Source of the DNA: Caldalkalibacillus salinus
GTDB lineage: Bacteria > Bacillota > Bacilli > Caldalkalibacillales > JCM-10596
Length of the DNA: 64,000 bases
Reading direction: 5' to 3'
Assembly (NCBI RefSeq): GCF_016745835.1
Contig: NZ_JAERVL010000024.1
Coordinates: forward strand, 54,882-118,881
Part shown: positions 51,387 through 60,460 of the stretch, piece by piece
Numbering within the stretch: the stretch's first letter is position 1
Layout of the letters: every line of letters starts with the position of its first letter
The notes under the pieces: model-generated
What the model saw: only the letters and a program-made list of their open reading frames with translations
Database searches by the model: none
Told to the model about the DNA's origin: nothing
Made by a program: the position numbers and the translations under genes

Positions 51387-52487
51387 AACTAATTTATCCA
51401 ATCTTTCGAGAGCGTTAGAGTAGTCGATAATTTGAGCGATTAATGGAAAAAGGTTAATAGCAGCGTCTCCAGATAAAATGTCGTCTTCATGGCTCTCGTA
51501 CGGTGTTTTTAGTGCACCATGTTTAATCGTGCTTTCATCCTCTATATGCTTGTCGTTTAAGAGTGCGGAAGGCACCATTTGTAGATACTTTTCAAGTAGA
51601 AGTCGTCGACCTTCAGACGCTTCTTCATATGGCAGGTGTGGGTGCTGACTTTTAATTTTACCTTCATACTTGAGAAGGATTTTTTCATGATAATTACACA
51701 ACACATCGACTTCACGGTCAATCATCGCTTGCAGTTCTTCAGACATCTGTGTGAGGTCGGACTGGTGCTTCTCGAACTGAGTCAACAAGTACAAAGCCTG
51801 ATTAGTGACCTTGAGCATTTCCCGAAAGAGGACGAGTGTTCGTGTCTTGGAATATTTCACTTTTCTAAGATAAGTTCTTTCTTCTTTGAACAACAGGTAT
51901 AATTGTTCACACTCAATAAATTCCTCACGAAGTCGTTTTGTCTCTTCCTTATATAGTCTCTCTTCATACTCATGGTACGTGCATGAGCGTAAATAGCCCA
52001 TAATGTGTTGATTTAGGTCGTGCACTTTAGCGTATAGCTTATCCTCATAACGAGGCGGAAGAAAAATAACGTTAACGAGAAAGGAAGCCCCTATCCCCGT
52101 CATAATAAGTGTAAATCTTTCGAGTGCAAAGATAAAAAAATTGCCTGTGGTACTTTCCATGATCGCAATAACTGTCACAATGGATAAGGGAATACTTTTC
52201 TCAAACTTAAATTGAATGTTTACGGCAATCACAAGAATAACAACCATCCCCACGACAAACGGTTCGTTTCCTAAAAGGGATGTAAATAATACGGCTAAAA
52301 CTGCACCAATAATATTGGCCTGTAACTGATCTAAAATGTTTTGCCATGAACGATATAATGATGGCTGTACGGCTAATACCGCAGCTAATGCAGCAAACAG
52401 AACAGGGGAGAGCCCTGCTAATTTGGCTACATATAAAGAAATAGACACTGCAATGCCTGTTTTAATAATTCTAGCTCCGAGTTTCAT
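51363..52487 (-). CDS. ygaE: Aromatic acid exporter (ArAE/FUSC-like) family protein (YgaE-like)
   Basis: 374-residue protein. The N-terminal half has about five helices (LFAALAAVLAVQPSLYRSW typical of ArAE_1; VNVIFLPPRYEDKLYAKVHD at its end). The C-terminal half is cytosolic and highly charged, with long helices. This matches the ArAE_1 plus ArAE_C arrangement found in Bacillus YgaE-type proteins. Substrate unknown. Downstream of, and convergent with, ygaD. Confidence 0.88.
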   Translation of the reverse strand: MKLGARIIKTGIAVSISLYVAKLAGLSPVLFAALAAVLAVQPSLYRSWQNILDQLQANIIGAVLAVLFTSLLGNEPFVVGMVVILVIAVNIQFKFEKSIPLSIVTVIAIMESTTGNFFIFALERFTLIMTGIGASFLVNVIFLPPRYEDKLYAKVHDLNQHIMGYLRSCTYHEYEERLYKEETKRLREEFIECEQLYLLFKEERTYLRKVKYSKTRTLVLFREMLKVTNQALYLLTQFEKHQSDLTQMSEELQAMIDREVDVLCNYHEKILLKYEGKIKSQHPHLPYEEASEGRRLLLEKYLQMVPSALLNDKHIEDESTIKHGALKTPYESHEDDILSGDAAINLFPLIAQIIDYSNALERLDKLVEGYQTFH

Positions 52488-52636
52488 GTCAATCCCTTTC
52501 GTATCTGCTTGTCATTAATCTATAAGACCTTATTAGACCTTATTAGATACATGATATCATTTTAATTTTAAATATATGTGAACGCAATGGGGATTTTTTA
52601 ACTGAATAAAAGTCCAACACAACAGTTGTTGAAAAA

Positions 52637-52674
52637 AGAAGGCTACGTAACCATTAATTTGTACGTAGCCTTCT
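52637..52674 (-). terminator. Terminator of gltB
   Basis: A 13-bp perfect stem (AGAAGGCTACGTA/TACGTAGCCTTCT) with a 12-base loop; minus-strand exit reads TTTTTTC. Confidence 0.9.
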
Positions 52675-52729
52675 CTATATATTTTACGTTTTAAATTCTT
52701 TTAAACAACTGTTTAAAGAATACGCTAAA

Positions 52730-55700
52730 TTACTCTGTAGACACTGCAGGGTCTGCCTGTTGCTGAATAGGTACCACCTGAACAAAGTGATCTCCACAAT
52801 GATTCTTAAGGTTTAGAATTTCTTCAGCCTTCGCTTGTTGGCCAGAACTCAAGAGCTCCTCAATGTAAATGGTTAGCAGTTCTTGAACGTCTTGTTTACC
52901 ATGATCGGATAATGCTTCGATGTTTACTTTGGCTGATTTGGCGATACGTCGCTGAATAGCATTGACGTCAAGTCCCATATCTGGTTGAATACGGAGGTAC
53001 ACGACACCACCTGTCATACCAGAGCACATCCAAGGCCCTGGATCACCCATAACAAGGGCACGACCATTCGTCATGTATTCGAATGCAAAGCCTTTAATGT
53101 TTGCTCTCGCACCAATGCCTCCTAAATCATCTTGAATAGGGCCTTGTAATTCGCCACCGATGATCACATCTGCACCTGAGAGACGAATACCTGCTCTTGC
53201 ATCCGCGTTTCCTTGTACGACAAACGTACCCTTCTGTGCGCCGTAACAGAACCCTTTACCGACAGAACCATTGATGAACTGTTGGTACTTATTCTTGGCC
53301 TTTAAGATACTGGTAAGGCCGCCGAAAGATGTTTTACCCACACCATCCTGTGCGCCACCTTGGACACGTATAGTGACACCATCTGCGTTAAAGGCTGCTA
53401 AGCCGTTACCAGGGACAGAACCTGACTCAAAGGATAGCGTGACCTTCGGTAGAGATGAGTATGACCCATCTAGACGGTCCTTCACACGAGCGCCTGAATA
53501 ACGACTTCCGAGTACGCGTTGATCAGATAGTACATTGCGGAAGTGCTGTTGGATCGGTTGATCATAGGACACATACAGATTAGATTCTACGTGAGCCTCA
53601 GCTCCAGCCGCTACGGCTAGCTTAGCCTCAGCTTGTGTCTTAACCGCTTGTTGCGTGAGGACAGTTGTTTCACTTTGTTTAGCCGTCGCAAGTAACGGTT
53701 GTAAATCAAGTTTCTCCAACTCTCTAACCTGAATGAGTAAGTCAGAACGTCCGACGAGATCTTGCGTGCGTTCAAAACCAAGAGAAGCGGTGAGACGTTG
53801 TAACTCTTTACCAAACGCAGTATACATCGCTTTAAGGCCAGATACAGCCAGATCCTCTTTTCTTGGAACAAAACGCTTTAAACCCTTCTCATGAGCTTCT
53901 TCTAATGAATCGATTTGGGTTGCAATACCAACGTGACAAGTATCTAAGTGACAACCGCGGCAAGTCGTACAACCAACGGCAACCATAGAGAGGGTACCAA
54001 AGCCGATACGATTAGCGCCAAGCATCATAACCTTAAGCGCATCGAGTGCACTTTTGACACCACCGTCACCCCATACCTCAATCTCTTCTCTCAAACCTGC
54101 TTCAATTAAAGCTTGGTGCGCAAGTTTTACACCAATTTCAACAGGAAGACCTACGTGTTGAAGGGCATGGATGCGGGCTGCACCAGTACCGCCGTCGAAA
54201 CCACTTAAGCTGATCACGTCAGCGCCAGCTTTAGCAATTCCAACCGCAATAGTCCCGATATTGGGCACAACCGGAACTTTGACAATAACCTGTGCCTCGT
54301 TATTAGCCGTTTTTAACTCTGTGATAATTTGCGCCAGATCCTCAATAGAGTAAATATCATGGTTATTTGAAGGGGAGATAAGGTCAGAGCCAAGTGTTGC
54401 GTTACGTGCCGCAGCCACTTTTGCCGTTACCTTAGATCCTGGAAGATGCCCACCTTCACCAGGCTTAGCACCTTGGCCAATTTTTATTTCTAATAGATTA
54501 GATGAATTCGCTAATTCAACGTTCACACCGAAACGTCCAGAAGCGACCTGTAATCCCCTCGTACGCGGATACTTCCCAAGCATATCCTTAATTTCTCCGC
54601 CTTCACCGTTAATACTGATCATGTTGAGCTGTTCGGCAGCTTCAGCATATGCCCGGTAAGCTGTTTCATTTTGAGAACCGAAGGACATGGAACTAATAAT
54701 AAACGGTAGGTCATGGTCACCCACGCCGATATTTACCTTTTGAGGTTCGGGTTTCGCGTTGTCTTTCACCACGTCATAGTTTAAATCAGCAACGTGACGT
54801 ATGGAGACAGGGTTTTGCTTCTCAATGTCTTCTAGCTTTGTCGCATACTCTTCGTATTCAAGTTGACCTGAAGCGATCTGACCAATCGGCTTCCATACTC
54901 TAGGGAATATACGGAAGGAGCGCCCGGCACGTGCTTTCTCGCTCATAAAGTCTTCGGTACGCTTCCGGCTATCTTCTTCCATATCGGTAAATCCGAGGCC
55001 AACGTGATCTGCACCACAGAAGTTTGTGACTTGAAGGACGTCAGCAATCTCATTTTTCAGCCCGATAGAAGAGAAGATACGATTATAACCTCTCAGTTCA
55101 TGGATACCGATTGTAGACGTGACTTTTTCCAAACCTTTGTTCAATGCTTCGTAAAGGTTACTAGAGCGCTCAGGCTGATCTTCGCTTGCGACCGTTGCAA
55201 ATAGAAGATAAGGGTTAACAGCGTCTGCACCTAAACCACTAGCCACTGCAATGTCATGAAGAGAACGGATAGCGGCAGATCTAAGAATCAAGCTTGCCTT
55301 ACGTCTAAGTGAAATCCCTTGGTTATCTCTACAATTAATAAGGTGTTGATCAACTTTAGAGAGAACCAAGTGGGGGTCTATCCATAACGCGCCATCTTGA
55401 TGAGAATGACGATCATCTAAAACGACAATGTGAGCCCCTTCAAGTATAGCAGTCTCAACTTCTTGAGCTACGCGTTGTAAAGCCGCCGCTAAAGACTCTC
55501 CGTCCGCATAAACAGTATTGATAATCTTAGTTTGATCCCCACCAAAATAAGCGAGCGTTTGTTCATATGATAGCGAGTCTATGGTTGGTGTAACTCTTTC
55601 ACCAAACTTACCTTCCAGTAGGATAGGGGAAGGGAGCTCTAGACGCCGTTTTTGTCTATCTGTCTTCTGTGCTGTGATCGGTGAACGGGGTCCTAAGACT

Positions 55701-57259
55701 GTCCTTGTAGAGAAATGCTCCATTTCTCTTTCTCTATCTATAGCCGGGTTGGTAACAACAGCCACGCTTTCTTTCAAATAGTCCGCAATATTTTGACGCT
55801 CTTTTGATAGCGCGGCCAAAGGCGCATCGTGACCAAGGGACCTCACGGGATCAGCGCCGTTAGAAGCCATCTGTTCAGCTAACTGAATCTGATCACGTTC
55901 CCATCCGAAAGCACTGTACCATTGATCAGTAAACTGTATGTCTTCCTCAACCTCTGTTGTTTGTGGTAAATCAGGAGTGTTCAGCATGTGATGGGCTTGA
56001 GAAATATTCTTCTTCTCTTGATATCGATCGAGCACTTCTTGTTGTAGCTCGTGGTGCTCATAAATCTCGACCATACCCTCTCTGAGGCGCACACCTACTT
56101 TTTCACCAGGTGCTAAGGCCTTCGGCTCTGCAATCATATCTGTTGCTGGAATGAGCCCCTGTTCAGAGGAAAAGTATAACGTGTCATCTGACTCTACAAC
56201 CCAAAGAGGGCGTAGTCCGAGAGCATCTACACTGAAGACACATTCATCCTGATACCGTGAGACAATCCCTGCTGGACCTTGTGCAAAATGTCCCCATGTT
56301 TGTCTAATATCAACGTATAAGTCCTGTAATTCTTCTTTAAGGTGTTTAATTTCATTAATAATAGGCGGGAATACCATTTCCAATGCTTCGAATAAACTGA
56401 AGCCATAACGATGAATCAAAGTTTCAATGGTACGGTTAAGATCTTGAGAGTCACTACCACCTTCAACAAGGGGTGCATTAATCATCTGGGCTTCTTGCCG
56501 CAGTTGGTGGATCGTGTTAATCTCACCGTTATGCCCGATGACGCTAAATGGTTGGACACGGAAAAAGTTCGATAATGTATTTGTAGAATAACGATTATGT
56601 CCAATTGTCGCGCTGGATCCAAATAAAGGATGGCCTAGATCGACGAAATACTTTGGTAGGATATTTGCTGCGCCCATGACTTTGTAAACACAATTTGAAT
56701 TGCTGATTGAAGCGACGTGCACATCATGTTTGTTTTCAATCAATACTTGTAATTCAAACAGTTGTTGTGCGGTAGTTGTTGAAACTTGATCCTCTTGAAC
56801 AGTCCCGGCAATCTGCCAAAAAAGAGGCTCATCTTTGCTACCATTAGGTCCTAATGAATCGGAGTTAACTTGGTCCTCGAGTTCAAGATGAATGTCACAA
56901 TGATGCGTTTTCAACATCTGACGTACATCCTCTTGAATCTCTCTAACATCCGTCACTCTTGGGATAAATAGGTGAGCGACGAAAAAGTTCTCAGAAAAGA
57001 CCAGATTAGCTGGCAAGTTGGCTTGATCAAAACGTTCTTTCCATAATTCTCTAGGTATGTCAGTTTGGAGACCACATCCGTCACCCTCACCGTTAATAAA
57101 ACCAGACCTGTGCTCCATTTTAATAAGAGCATCGACCGTGTGTAGGATGTTTTGATGTGTCGGTTTTCCATCTTTGTTGACGACAGCGATAATACCACAG
57201 CTGTCATGCTCTACATGATGGAAATCTTTAAACTGACTTGGGTTCCACCTTTCACTCAT
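52730..57259 (-). CDS. gltB: Glutamate synthase large subunit (GOGAT)
   Basis: 1509-residue enzyme converting 2-oxoglutarate and glutamine to two glutamates. Domains in order: class II glutamine amidotransferase (Cys21 in DSCGIIAV is the nucleophile after removal of a 20-residue leader), central domain, FMN-binding synthase domain (GGHLPGSKV, IEVWGDGGVKSALDALK) and the GXGXG helix (EYMTNGRALVMGDPGPWMCSGM). The Fe-S cysteines are C1097, C1103 and C1108, with an extra C1100 between them. No gltD (small subunit) follows here; either it lies elsewhere or ferredoxin is the donor. Its leader holds TnrA and cre-like sites and a hairpin between ribosome site and start. Confidence 0.92.
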   Translation of the reverse strand: MSERWNPSQFKDFHHVEHDSCGIIAVVNKDGKPTHQNILHTVDALIKMEHRSGFINGEGDGCGLQTDIPRELWKERFDQANLPANLVFSENFFVAHLFIPRVTDVREIQEDVRQMLKTHHCDIHLELEDQVNSDSLGPNGSKDEPLFWQIAGTVQEDQVSTTTAQQLFELQVLIENKHDVHVASISNSNCVYKVMGAANILPKYFVDLGHPLFGSSATIGHNRYSTNTLSNFFRVQPFSVIGHNGEINTIHQLRQEAQMINAPLVEGGSDSQDLNRTIETLIHRYGFSLFEALEMVFPPIINEIKHLKEELQDLYVDIRQTWGHFAQGPAGIVSRYQDECVFSVDALGLRPLWVVESDDTLYFSSEQGLIPATDMIAEPKALAPGEKVGVRLREGMVEIYEHHELQQEVLDRYQEKKNISQAHHMLNTPDLPQTTEVEEDIQFTDQWYSAFGWERDQIQLAEQMASNGADPVRSLGHDAPLAALSKERQNIADYLKESVAVVTNPAIDREREMEHFSTRTVLGPRSPITAQKTDRQKRRLELPSPILLEGKFGERVTPTIDSLSYEQTLAYFGGDQTKIINTVYADGESLAAALQRVAQEVETAILEGAHIVVLDDRHSHQDGALWIDPHLVLSKVDQHLINCRDNQGISLRRKASLILRSAAIRSLHDIAVASGLGADAVNPYLLFATVASEDQPERSSNLYEALNKGLEKVTSTIGIHELRGYNRIFSSIGLKNEIADVLQVTNFCGADHVGLGFTDMEEDSRKRTEDFMSEKARAGRSFRIFPRVWKPIGQIASGQLEYEEYATKLEDIEKQNPVSIRHVADLNYDVVKDNAKPEPQKVNIGVGDHDLPFIISSMSFGSQNETAYRAYAEAAEQLNMISINGEGGEIKDMLGKYPRTRGLQVASGRFGVNVELANSSNLLEIKIGQGAKPGEGGHLPGSKVTAKVAAARNATLGSDLISPSNNHDIYSIEDLAQIITELKTANNEAQVIVKVPVVPNIGTIAVGIAKAGADVISLSGFDGGTGAARIHALQHVGLPVEIGVKLAHQALIEAGLREEIEVWGDGGVKSALDALKVMMLGANRIGFGTLSMVAVGCTTCRGCHLDTCHVGIATQIDSLEEAHEKGLKRFVPRKEDLAVSGLKAMYTAFGKELQRLTASLGFERTQDLVGRSDLLIQVRELEKLDLQPLLATAKQSETTVLTQQAVKTQAEAKLAVAAGAEAHVESNLYVSYDQPIQQHFRNVLSDQRVLGSRYSGARVKDRLDGSYSSLPKVTLSFESGSVPGNGLAAFNADGVTIRVQGGAQDGVGKTSFGGLTSILKAKNKYQQFINGSVGKGFCYGAQKGTFVVQGNADARAGIRLSGADVIIGGELQGPIQDDLGGIGARANIKGFAFEYMTNGRALVMGDPGPWMCSGMTGGVVYLRIQPDMGLDVNAIQRRIAKSAKVNIEALSDHGKQDVQELLTIYIEELLSSGQQAKAEEILNLKNHCGDHFVQVVPIQQQADPAVSTE

Positions 57260-57265
57260 ACAACT

Positions 57266-57291
57266 GGTCAGCTAGTCTGACCTTCACCTCC
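57266..57291 (-). promoter_or_regulatory. gltB ribosome site separated from its ATG by a hairpin
   Basis: The Shine-Dalgarno GGAGGTG (57285-57291) lies 25 bases upstream of the ATG (57259). GGTCAG pairs with CTGACC (57266-57282, loop 5) between them; folding would bring the effective spacing to about 10 bases. No other in-frame start with a ribosome site was found. Confidence 0.65.
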
Positions 57292-57308
57292 TGTAAGATT
57301 AATTGACA
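57292..57308. promoter_or_regulatory. TnrA box in the gltB leader
   Basis: TGTAAGATTAATTGACA fits the TnrA consensus TGTNAN7TNACA exactly (17 bp). It lies about 10 bases downstream of the -10, a roadblock position, next to the ribosome site. In B. subtilis TnrA represses gltAB under nitrogen limitation; here it would do the same. Confidence 0.75.
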
Positions 57309-57317
57309 AGTATCTCA

Positions 57318-57346
57318 ATAATAGCATGAAAATTCAGACCTAACAA
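57318..57346 (-). promoter_or_regulatory. gltB promoter
   Basis: Minus strand: -35 TTGTTA (57341-57346), 17-base spacer, -10 TATTAT (57318-57323) preceded by TGC (extended -10). The TSS is expected near 57311, close to the TnrA box. Confidence 0.7.
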
Positions 57347-57359
57347 GTCGAAAACGACT
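57346..57359. promoter_or_regulatory. Inverted repeat adjoining the gltB -35
   Basis: AGTCGAAAACGACT is a perfect 5-4-5 palindrome directly upstream of the -35, the position of an activator (GltC-type) site. Identity of the factor is unknown. Confidence 0.45.
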
Positions 57360-57369
57360 ATTTATTCAA

Positions 57370-57384
57370 ATGTAAGCGTTTTTA
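57370..57384. promoter_or_regulatory. cre-like sequence 1 upstream of gltB
   Basis: ATGTAAGCGTTTTTA repeats the first 13 bases of the site at 57457 but lacks the conserved C of cre. It forms a direct repeat with it, 87 bases apart. Confidence 0.35.
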
Positions 57385-57456
57385 TACATGAATAAATACT
57401 TAATTTGGTGGTTAAAACCTGTATTTATAATTTGGCTACTGCATAACTATGCAATC

Positions 57457-57471
57457 ATGTAAGCGTTTTCT
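57457..57471. promoter_or_regulatory. cre-like site 2 upstream of gltB
   Basis: ATGTAAGCGTTTTCT fits the relaxed cre consensus WTGNAANCGNWNNCW at all defined positions. It is about 140 bases upstream of the promoter. Confidence 0.5.
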
Positions 57472-57611
57472 TTGTATATAAATTAATGTCCTAATAACGG
57501 TCTGTACGTGAAGTTTCCCTTAAGAGATAAAGATCGTTTTATGACTAAATAAAAACTGAATAACAGATAACCGTAAGTCCTCATTAACCAATGAAATTAT
57601 ATTCTAACATA

Positions 57612-57650
57612 AAAAAGCCCCAAGCATAAAAAATCAGCATGGAGCTTTTT
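57612..57650 (-). terminator. Terminator of gsaB
   Basis: Minus-strand stem AGCTCCATGC/GCTTGGGGCT (one G-U pair, one mismatch) with a T-rich loop, followed by TTTTTT, 16 bases after the stop. Confidence 0.75.
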
Positions 57651-57665
57651 GCATTATGATTAGGC

Positions 57666-58973
57666 TTATAAAATTACGTCCTTGAAGCCATCCCCACTAA
57701 AGACACTGTCAACCGCTTCTAAAGTATCTGCTATGTCTTGTTGAGTATGGGCAGTCGTGATAAACCAAGCTTCGTACTTAGAAGGCGCAAGGTTAATGCC
57801 GTGTTGAAGCATGCCTTTGAAGAAAGTGGCAAACATTTCTCCGTCACTCTTCTCCGCGCCTTCATAATCTGTGACATGATCCACACCAAAGTAAACGGTG
57901 AATGCCCCACAGATACGGTTGATACTTAGGGGGATGCGATGTTTTTCAGCTAGTGTGAGGATACCATCCTCAAGTTGAGAACCCAACTCATCCAAATAAT
58001 CATAAGTACCCTGTTCTTGTAATACTTCTAGGCAAGCAATGCCGCTGGAGATAGAAGCTGGATTTCCAGCCATGGTTCCAGCTTGATAAGCCGGACCGAG
58101 AGGCGCAACCTGCTCCATAATGTCTTTTTTTCCACCGTACGCCCCGATCGGTAAGCCTCCACCAATAATCTTACCGAGCGCAGTCATGTCAGGTTCAACG
58201 CCAAGTAAGTTTTGGGCACCACCATACATGAACCTGAATGCCGTGATGACCTCATCGTATATCACTAAGGCACCCGCTTCGTGAGTCAGACGATTGACTT
58301 CCTCTAAGAAACCTTCCTTGGGGGCGACGATACCAAAGTTACCTACGATAGGTTCTACTAAGACAGCAGCGATGTCATCTCCCCATTTTTCTAAAGCAGC
58401 TTTATATGCATCTATATTATTAAAAGGAACCGTTATAACATCCTGAGCGATATTCTGAGGAATCCCAGCGCTATCAGGAATACCTAATGTAGAGGGGCCC
58501 GACCCCGCAGCCACAAGCACGAGATCAGAGTGCCCATGGTAACAACCAGAAAACTTAATAATTTTATCTCTATTCGTGAAAGCTCGGGCTACTCTAATTG
58601 TTGTCATGACCGCTTCAGTTCCAGAGTTAACAAATCTGATTCTCTCCATAGAGGGTATAGCGTCACGAATCATATGACCAAATTGAATCTCTAACTGAGT
58701 CGGTGTTCCGTATAGCACTCCTTTTTGGGCTGCTCGAGAAATAGCTTCAGTAATATGGGGATGAGCATGTCCCGTAATAATCGGACCGTAAGCGCCCAAA
58801 TAATCAATGTAACGATTGTCATCTTCGTCCCAAAAATAGGCACCTTGGGCATGTGACATAAAAATCGGTGTGCCGCCACCAACACCTTTATATGCTCTAG
58901 AGGGGCTGTTCACACCACCTAGGATGACGTCTAATGCTTGTTCATAAAGTGCCTCAGAACGACTATGATTCAT
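57666..58973 (-). CDS. gsaB: Glutamate-1-semialdehyde 2,1-aminomutase, GsaB paralogue
   Basis: PLP enzyme turning glutamate-1-semialdehyde to 5-aminolevulinate for heme synthesis. 435 residues, normal. Motifs: [37 protein letters not shown] and the PLP Lys268 in [12 protein letters not shown]. subtilis has two paralogues (HemL and GsaB); the position near ygaE and perR marks this as the gsaB one. GGAGG lies before the ATG. Its start lies inside the end of the preceding lipoprotein gene (11-base overlap). Confidence 0.93.
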   Translation of the reverse strand: MNHSRSEALYEQALDVILGGVNSPSRAYKGVGGGTPIFMSHAQGAYFWDEDDNRYIDYLGAYGPIITGHAHPHITEAISRAAQKGVLYGTPTQLEIQFGHMIRDAIPSMERIRFVNSGTEAVMTTIRVARAFTNRDKIIKFSGCYHGHSDLVLVAAGSGPSTLGIPDSAGIPQNIAQDVITVPFNNIDAYKAALEKWGDDIAAVLVEPIVGNFGIVAPKEGFLEEVNRLTHEAGALVIYDEVITAFRFMYGGAQNLLGVEPDMTALGKIIGGGLPIGAYGGKKDIMEQVAPLGPAYQAGTMAGNPASISSGIACLEVLQEQGTYDYLDELGSQLEDGILTLAEKHRIPLSINRICGAFTVYFGVDHVTDYEGAEKSDGEMFATFFKGMLQHGINLAPSKYEAWFITTAHTQQDIADTLEAVDSVFSGDGFKDVIL

Positions 58974-59469
58974 TTTGAAAACCTCCTTCTGTCAAATCCA
59001 CCTTGATCTTATTTAGTTGTTCTCCTTCAGACATATCGATAAACTCAAAGGTCACTTTTGTATGACCTGTCTTATCTATCATTTTATCTAAAGGCAACAC
59101 GATCAGGTCTACGCTCTCGTTCTCGGCAACCCTTGGATCTGCCGTATAAAAACCTATCTGTACAAGACCTTCAGAAGCCAGGATCTTTTTCATGTTATCC
59201 TTTATGCCCGACATGAAGTATAGATTTTTGCTATCGAGTAGATATAAGAAAGGATCACCTGTTTCGGGGTTAATAATCCGAGTCGAGCCATCTATGAACT
59301 CTACTTTCATATCAACATTGTTATTTGTGAAGATATGAGGGTAGTCGGGTGTGGTTTGAAAAAATTCGGCACCATCCACGTTAGTCTCTACATTCAACAC
59401 ACAACCTGTGAGAGATAATACAGAAGTAACCATCACTAAGACTAGAAAAAGAGCCCTCTGGGAAACCAT
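58963..59469 (-). CDS. Lipoprotein of unknown function coupled to gsaB
   Basis: 168-residue exported lipoprotein: signal peptide with lipobox SLTGC, Cys23. The mature part has a mixed beta-rich composition ([34 protein letters not shown]) and is not a family I recognise. AGGTG is at normal spacing from the ATG. Its 3' end overlaps the gsaB start by 11 bases, so the two are cotranslated; the reason for a membrane lipoprotein beside a heme enzyme is unknown. Confidence 0.75.
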   Translation of the reverse strand: MVSQRALFLVLVMVTSVLSLTGCVLNVETNVDGAEFFQTTPDYPHIFTNNNVDMKVEFIDGSTRIINPETGDPFLYLLDSKNLYFMSGIKDNMKKILASEGLVQIGFYTADPRVAENESVDLIVLPLDKMIDKTGHTKVTFEFIDMSEGEQLNKIKVDLTEGGFQNES

Positions 59470-59661
59470 GTTGTCAACACCTTTTCATCTCGTATGTCAC
59501 CTAAAGTTGTTCATTTTGTTACTTCATAAAATATAGAACAAACCGCTAGTTAACAGAACATATGGTATTTCACTACAATGCCGTCAGAAGCTTAAGGCAC
59601 CCAAAAGTATACCACATATCTAAAGGATAAAGCACATATCTTATACAAAGGAGGACAAGGG

Positions 59662-60072
59662 ATGAATGAGGCCTTATTGCTCTCTACAATGTTGATCAGC
59701 TGTTGGGTGATGTTACGAAGCTTAAAAGATTTAATGAAAATGCACCCAGCTCACTTTCAAGCATTTTCTACGAAACACTTTGTTTTATTAGGATATGTTT
59801 ATCTTGTGATTATTATAGGGTTTGCCACGATATATATCGGCTTATTACTTTTAGGCGTCCAGAGTGTACTCAGTATCTCCCTAAATCATACCAATGGATT
59901 AGTGGACATAGCGAATATATTATACTTTAGTACAATGACGTTACTCACTGTGGGATATGGAGATATCATTCCCATCGGCGTAGGGAAATTAATTGCCAGC
60001 CTGCAAGCGCTTATAGGCTACTTATTACCCGCTGCATTTATCGCCTCAGGCATCATACAACACAAAGAATAA
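59662..60072 (+). CDS. Two-TM potassium channel family protein
   Basis: 136-residue K+ channel subunit lacking a cytosolic RCK domain. A first hydrophobic helix (ALLLSTMLISCWVMLRSL), a second (FVLLGYVYLVIIIGFATIYIG), the pore helix and filter TVGYGD (T96-D101), and a last helix (ALIGYLLPAAFIASGI). Tetramer assembly is expected. AAAGGAGG is just before the ATG. A c-di-AMP-receptor-like gene follows 388 bases later behind its own terminator and promoter. Confidence 0.85.
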   Translation: MNEALLLSTMLISCWVMLRSLKDLMKMHPAHFQAFSTKHFVLLGYVYLVIIIGFATIYIGLLLLGVQSVLSISLNHTNGLVDIANILYFSTMTLLTVGYGDIIPIGVGKLIASLQALIGYLLPAAFIASGIIQHKE

Positions 60073-60233
60073 TCCAATAATAAGCGATAGTGTTATTTCA
60101 TTGTTTACTTGAAATATTGTGAGGAAAACTGAGGCAAACGTGGAATTTTTGATGATAATGGACGTCTGTCTATACCTACTGAAGGTTTGATCATATGATG
60201 ATATTGGGAATAACGATTACCTCCTCCAAAATG

Positions 60234-60264
60234 GTGTACGCGAACGCTGCGTACACATTTTTTT
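60234..60264 (+). terminator. Terminator after the K+ channel gene
   Basis: An eight-bp perfect stem (GTGTACGC/GCGTACAC) with a 7-base loop is followed by seven T residues. Confidence 0.85.
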
Positions 60265-60376
60265 ACATCTTTCTTGGACGAGTTTCTTCTAATTTCCGAG
60301 GAAATATTTTTCCCATCGACATAAAGTGGTGATAAAAAGGCATGAATTTTTGTTTTCGTGTAAACTATGTGTCACA

Positions 60377-60405
60377 TTGACATATCATAATAGCGAACGT
60401 ATAGA
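60377..60405 (+). promoter_or_regulatory. SigA promoter of the PII-like gene
   Basis: -35 TTGACA (60377-60382), 17-base spacer, -10 TATAGA (60400-60405), about 56 bases before the start codon. Confidence 0.75.
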
Positions 60406-60460
60406 GGATTTTTACCTTTTTTAGCGAATGGTTATTATAAATAAAGAGGGGGGATACAGA

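Larger units (their letters stand above)
57260..57665. other. 406-base gltB control region (with gsaB terminator)
   Basis: Contains, on the minus strand, the gltB promoter, TnrA box, inverted repeat, SD hairpin and two cre-like repeats (listed separately), and on the far side the gsaB terminator at 57612-57650. No extra gene. Confidence 0.8.
60073..60460. other. 388-base region between the K+ channel and PII-like genes
   Basis: Holds a strong terminator (60234-60264) and the promoter of the next gene (60377-60405). The roughly 160 bases between channel stop and terminator contain nothing I recognise. Confidence 0.6.

Noticed and set aside
54004..55781. Plus-strand open frames inside gltB
   Set aside because: They are opposite-strand shadows without ribosome sites or family similarity.
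52730..57259. gltB as a fusion or pseudogene because no gltD is adjacent
   Set aside because: The reading frame is intact with every domain; gltD may lie elsewhere or ferredoxin may be used.
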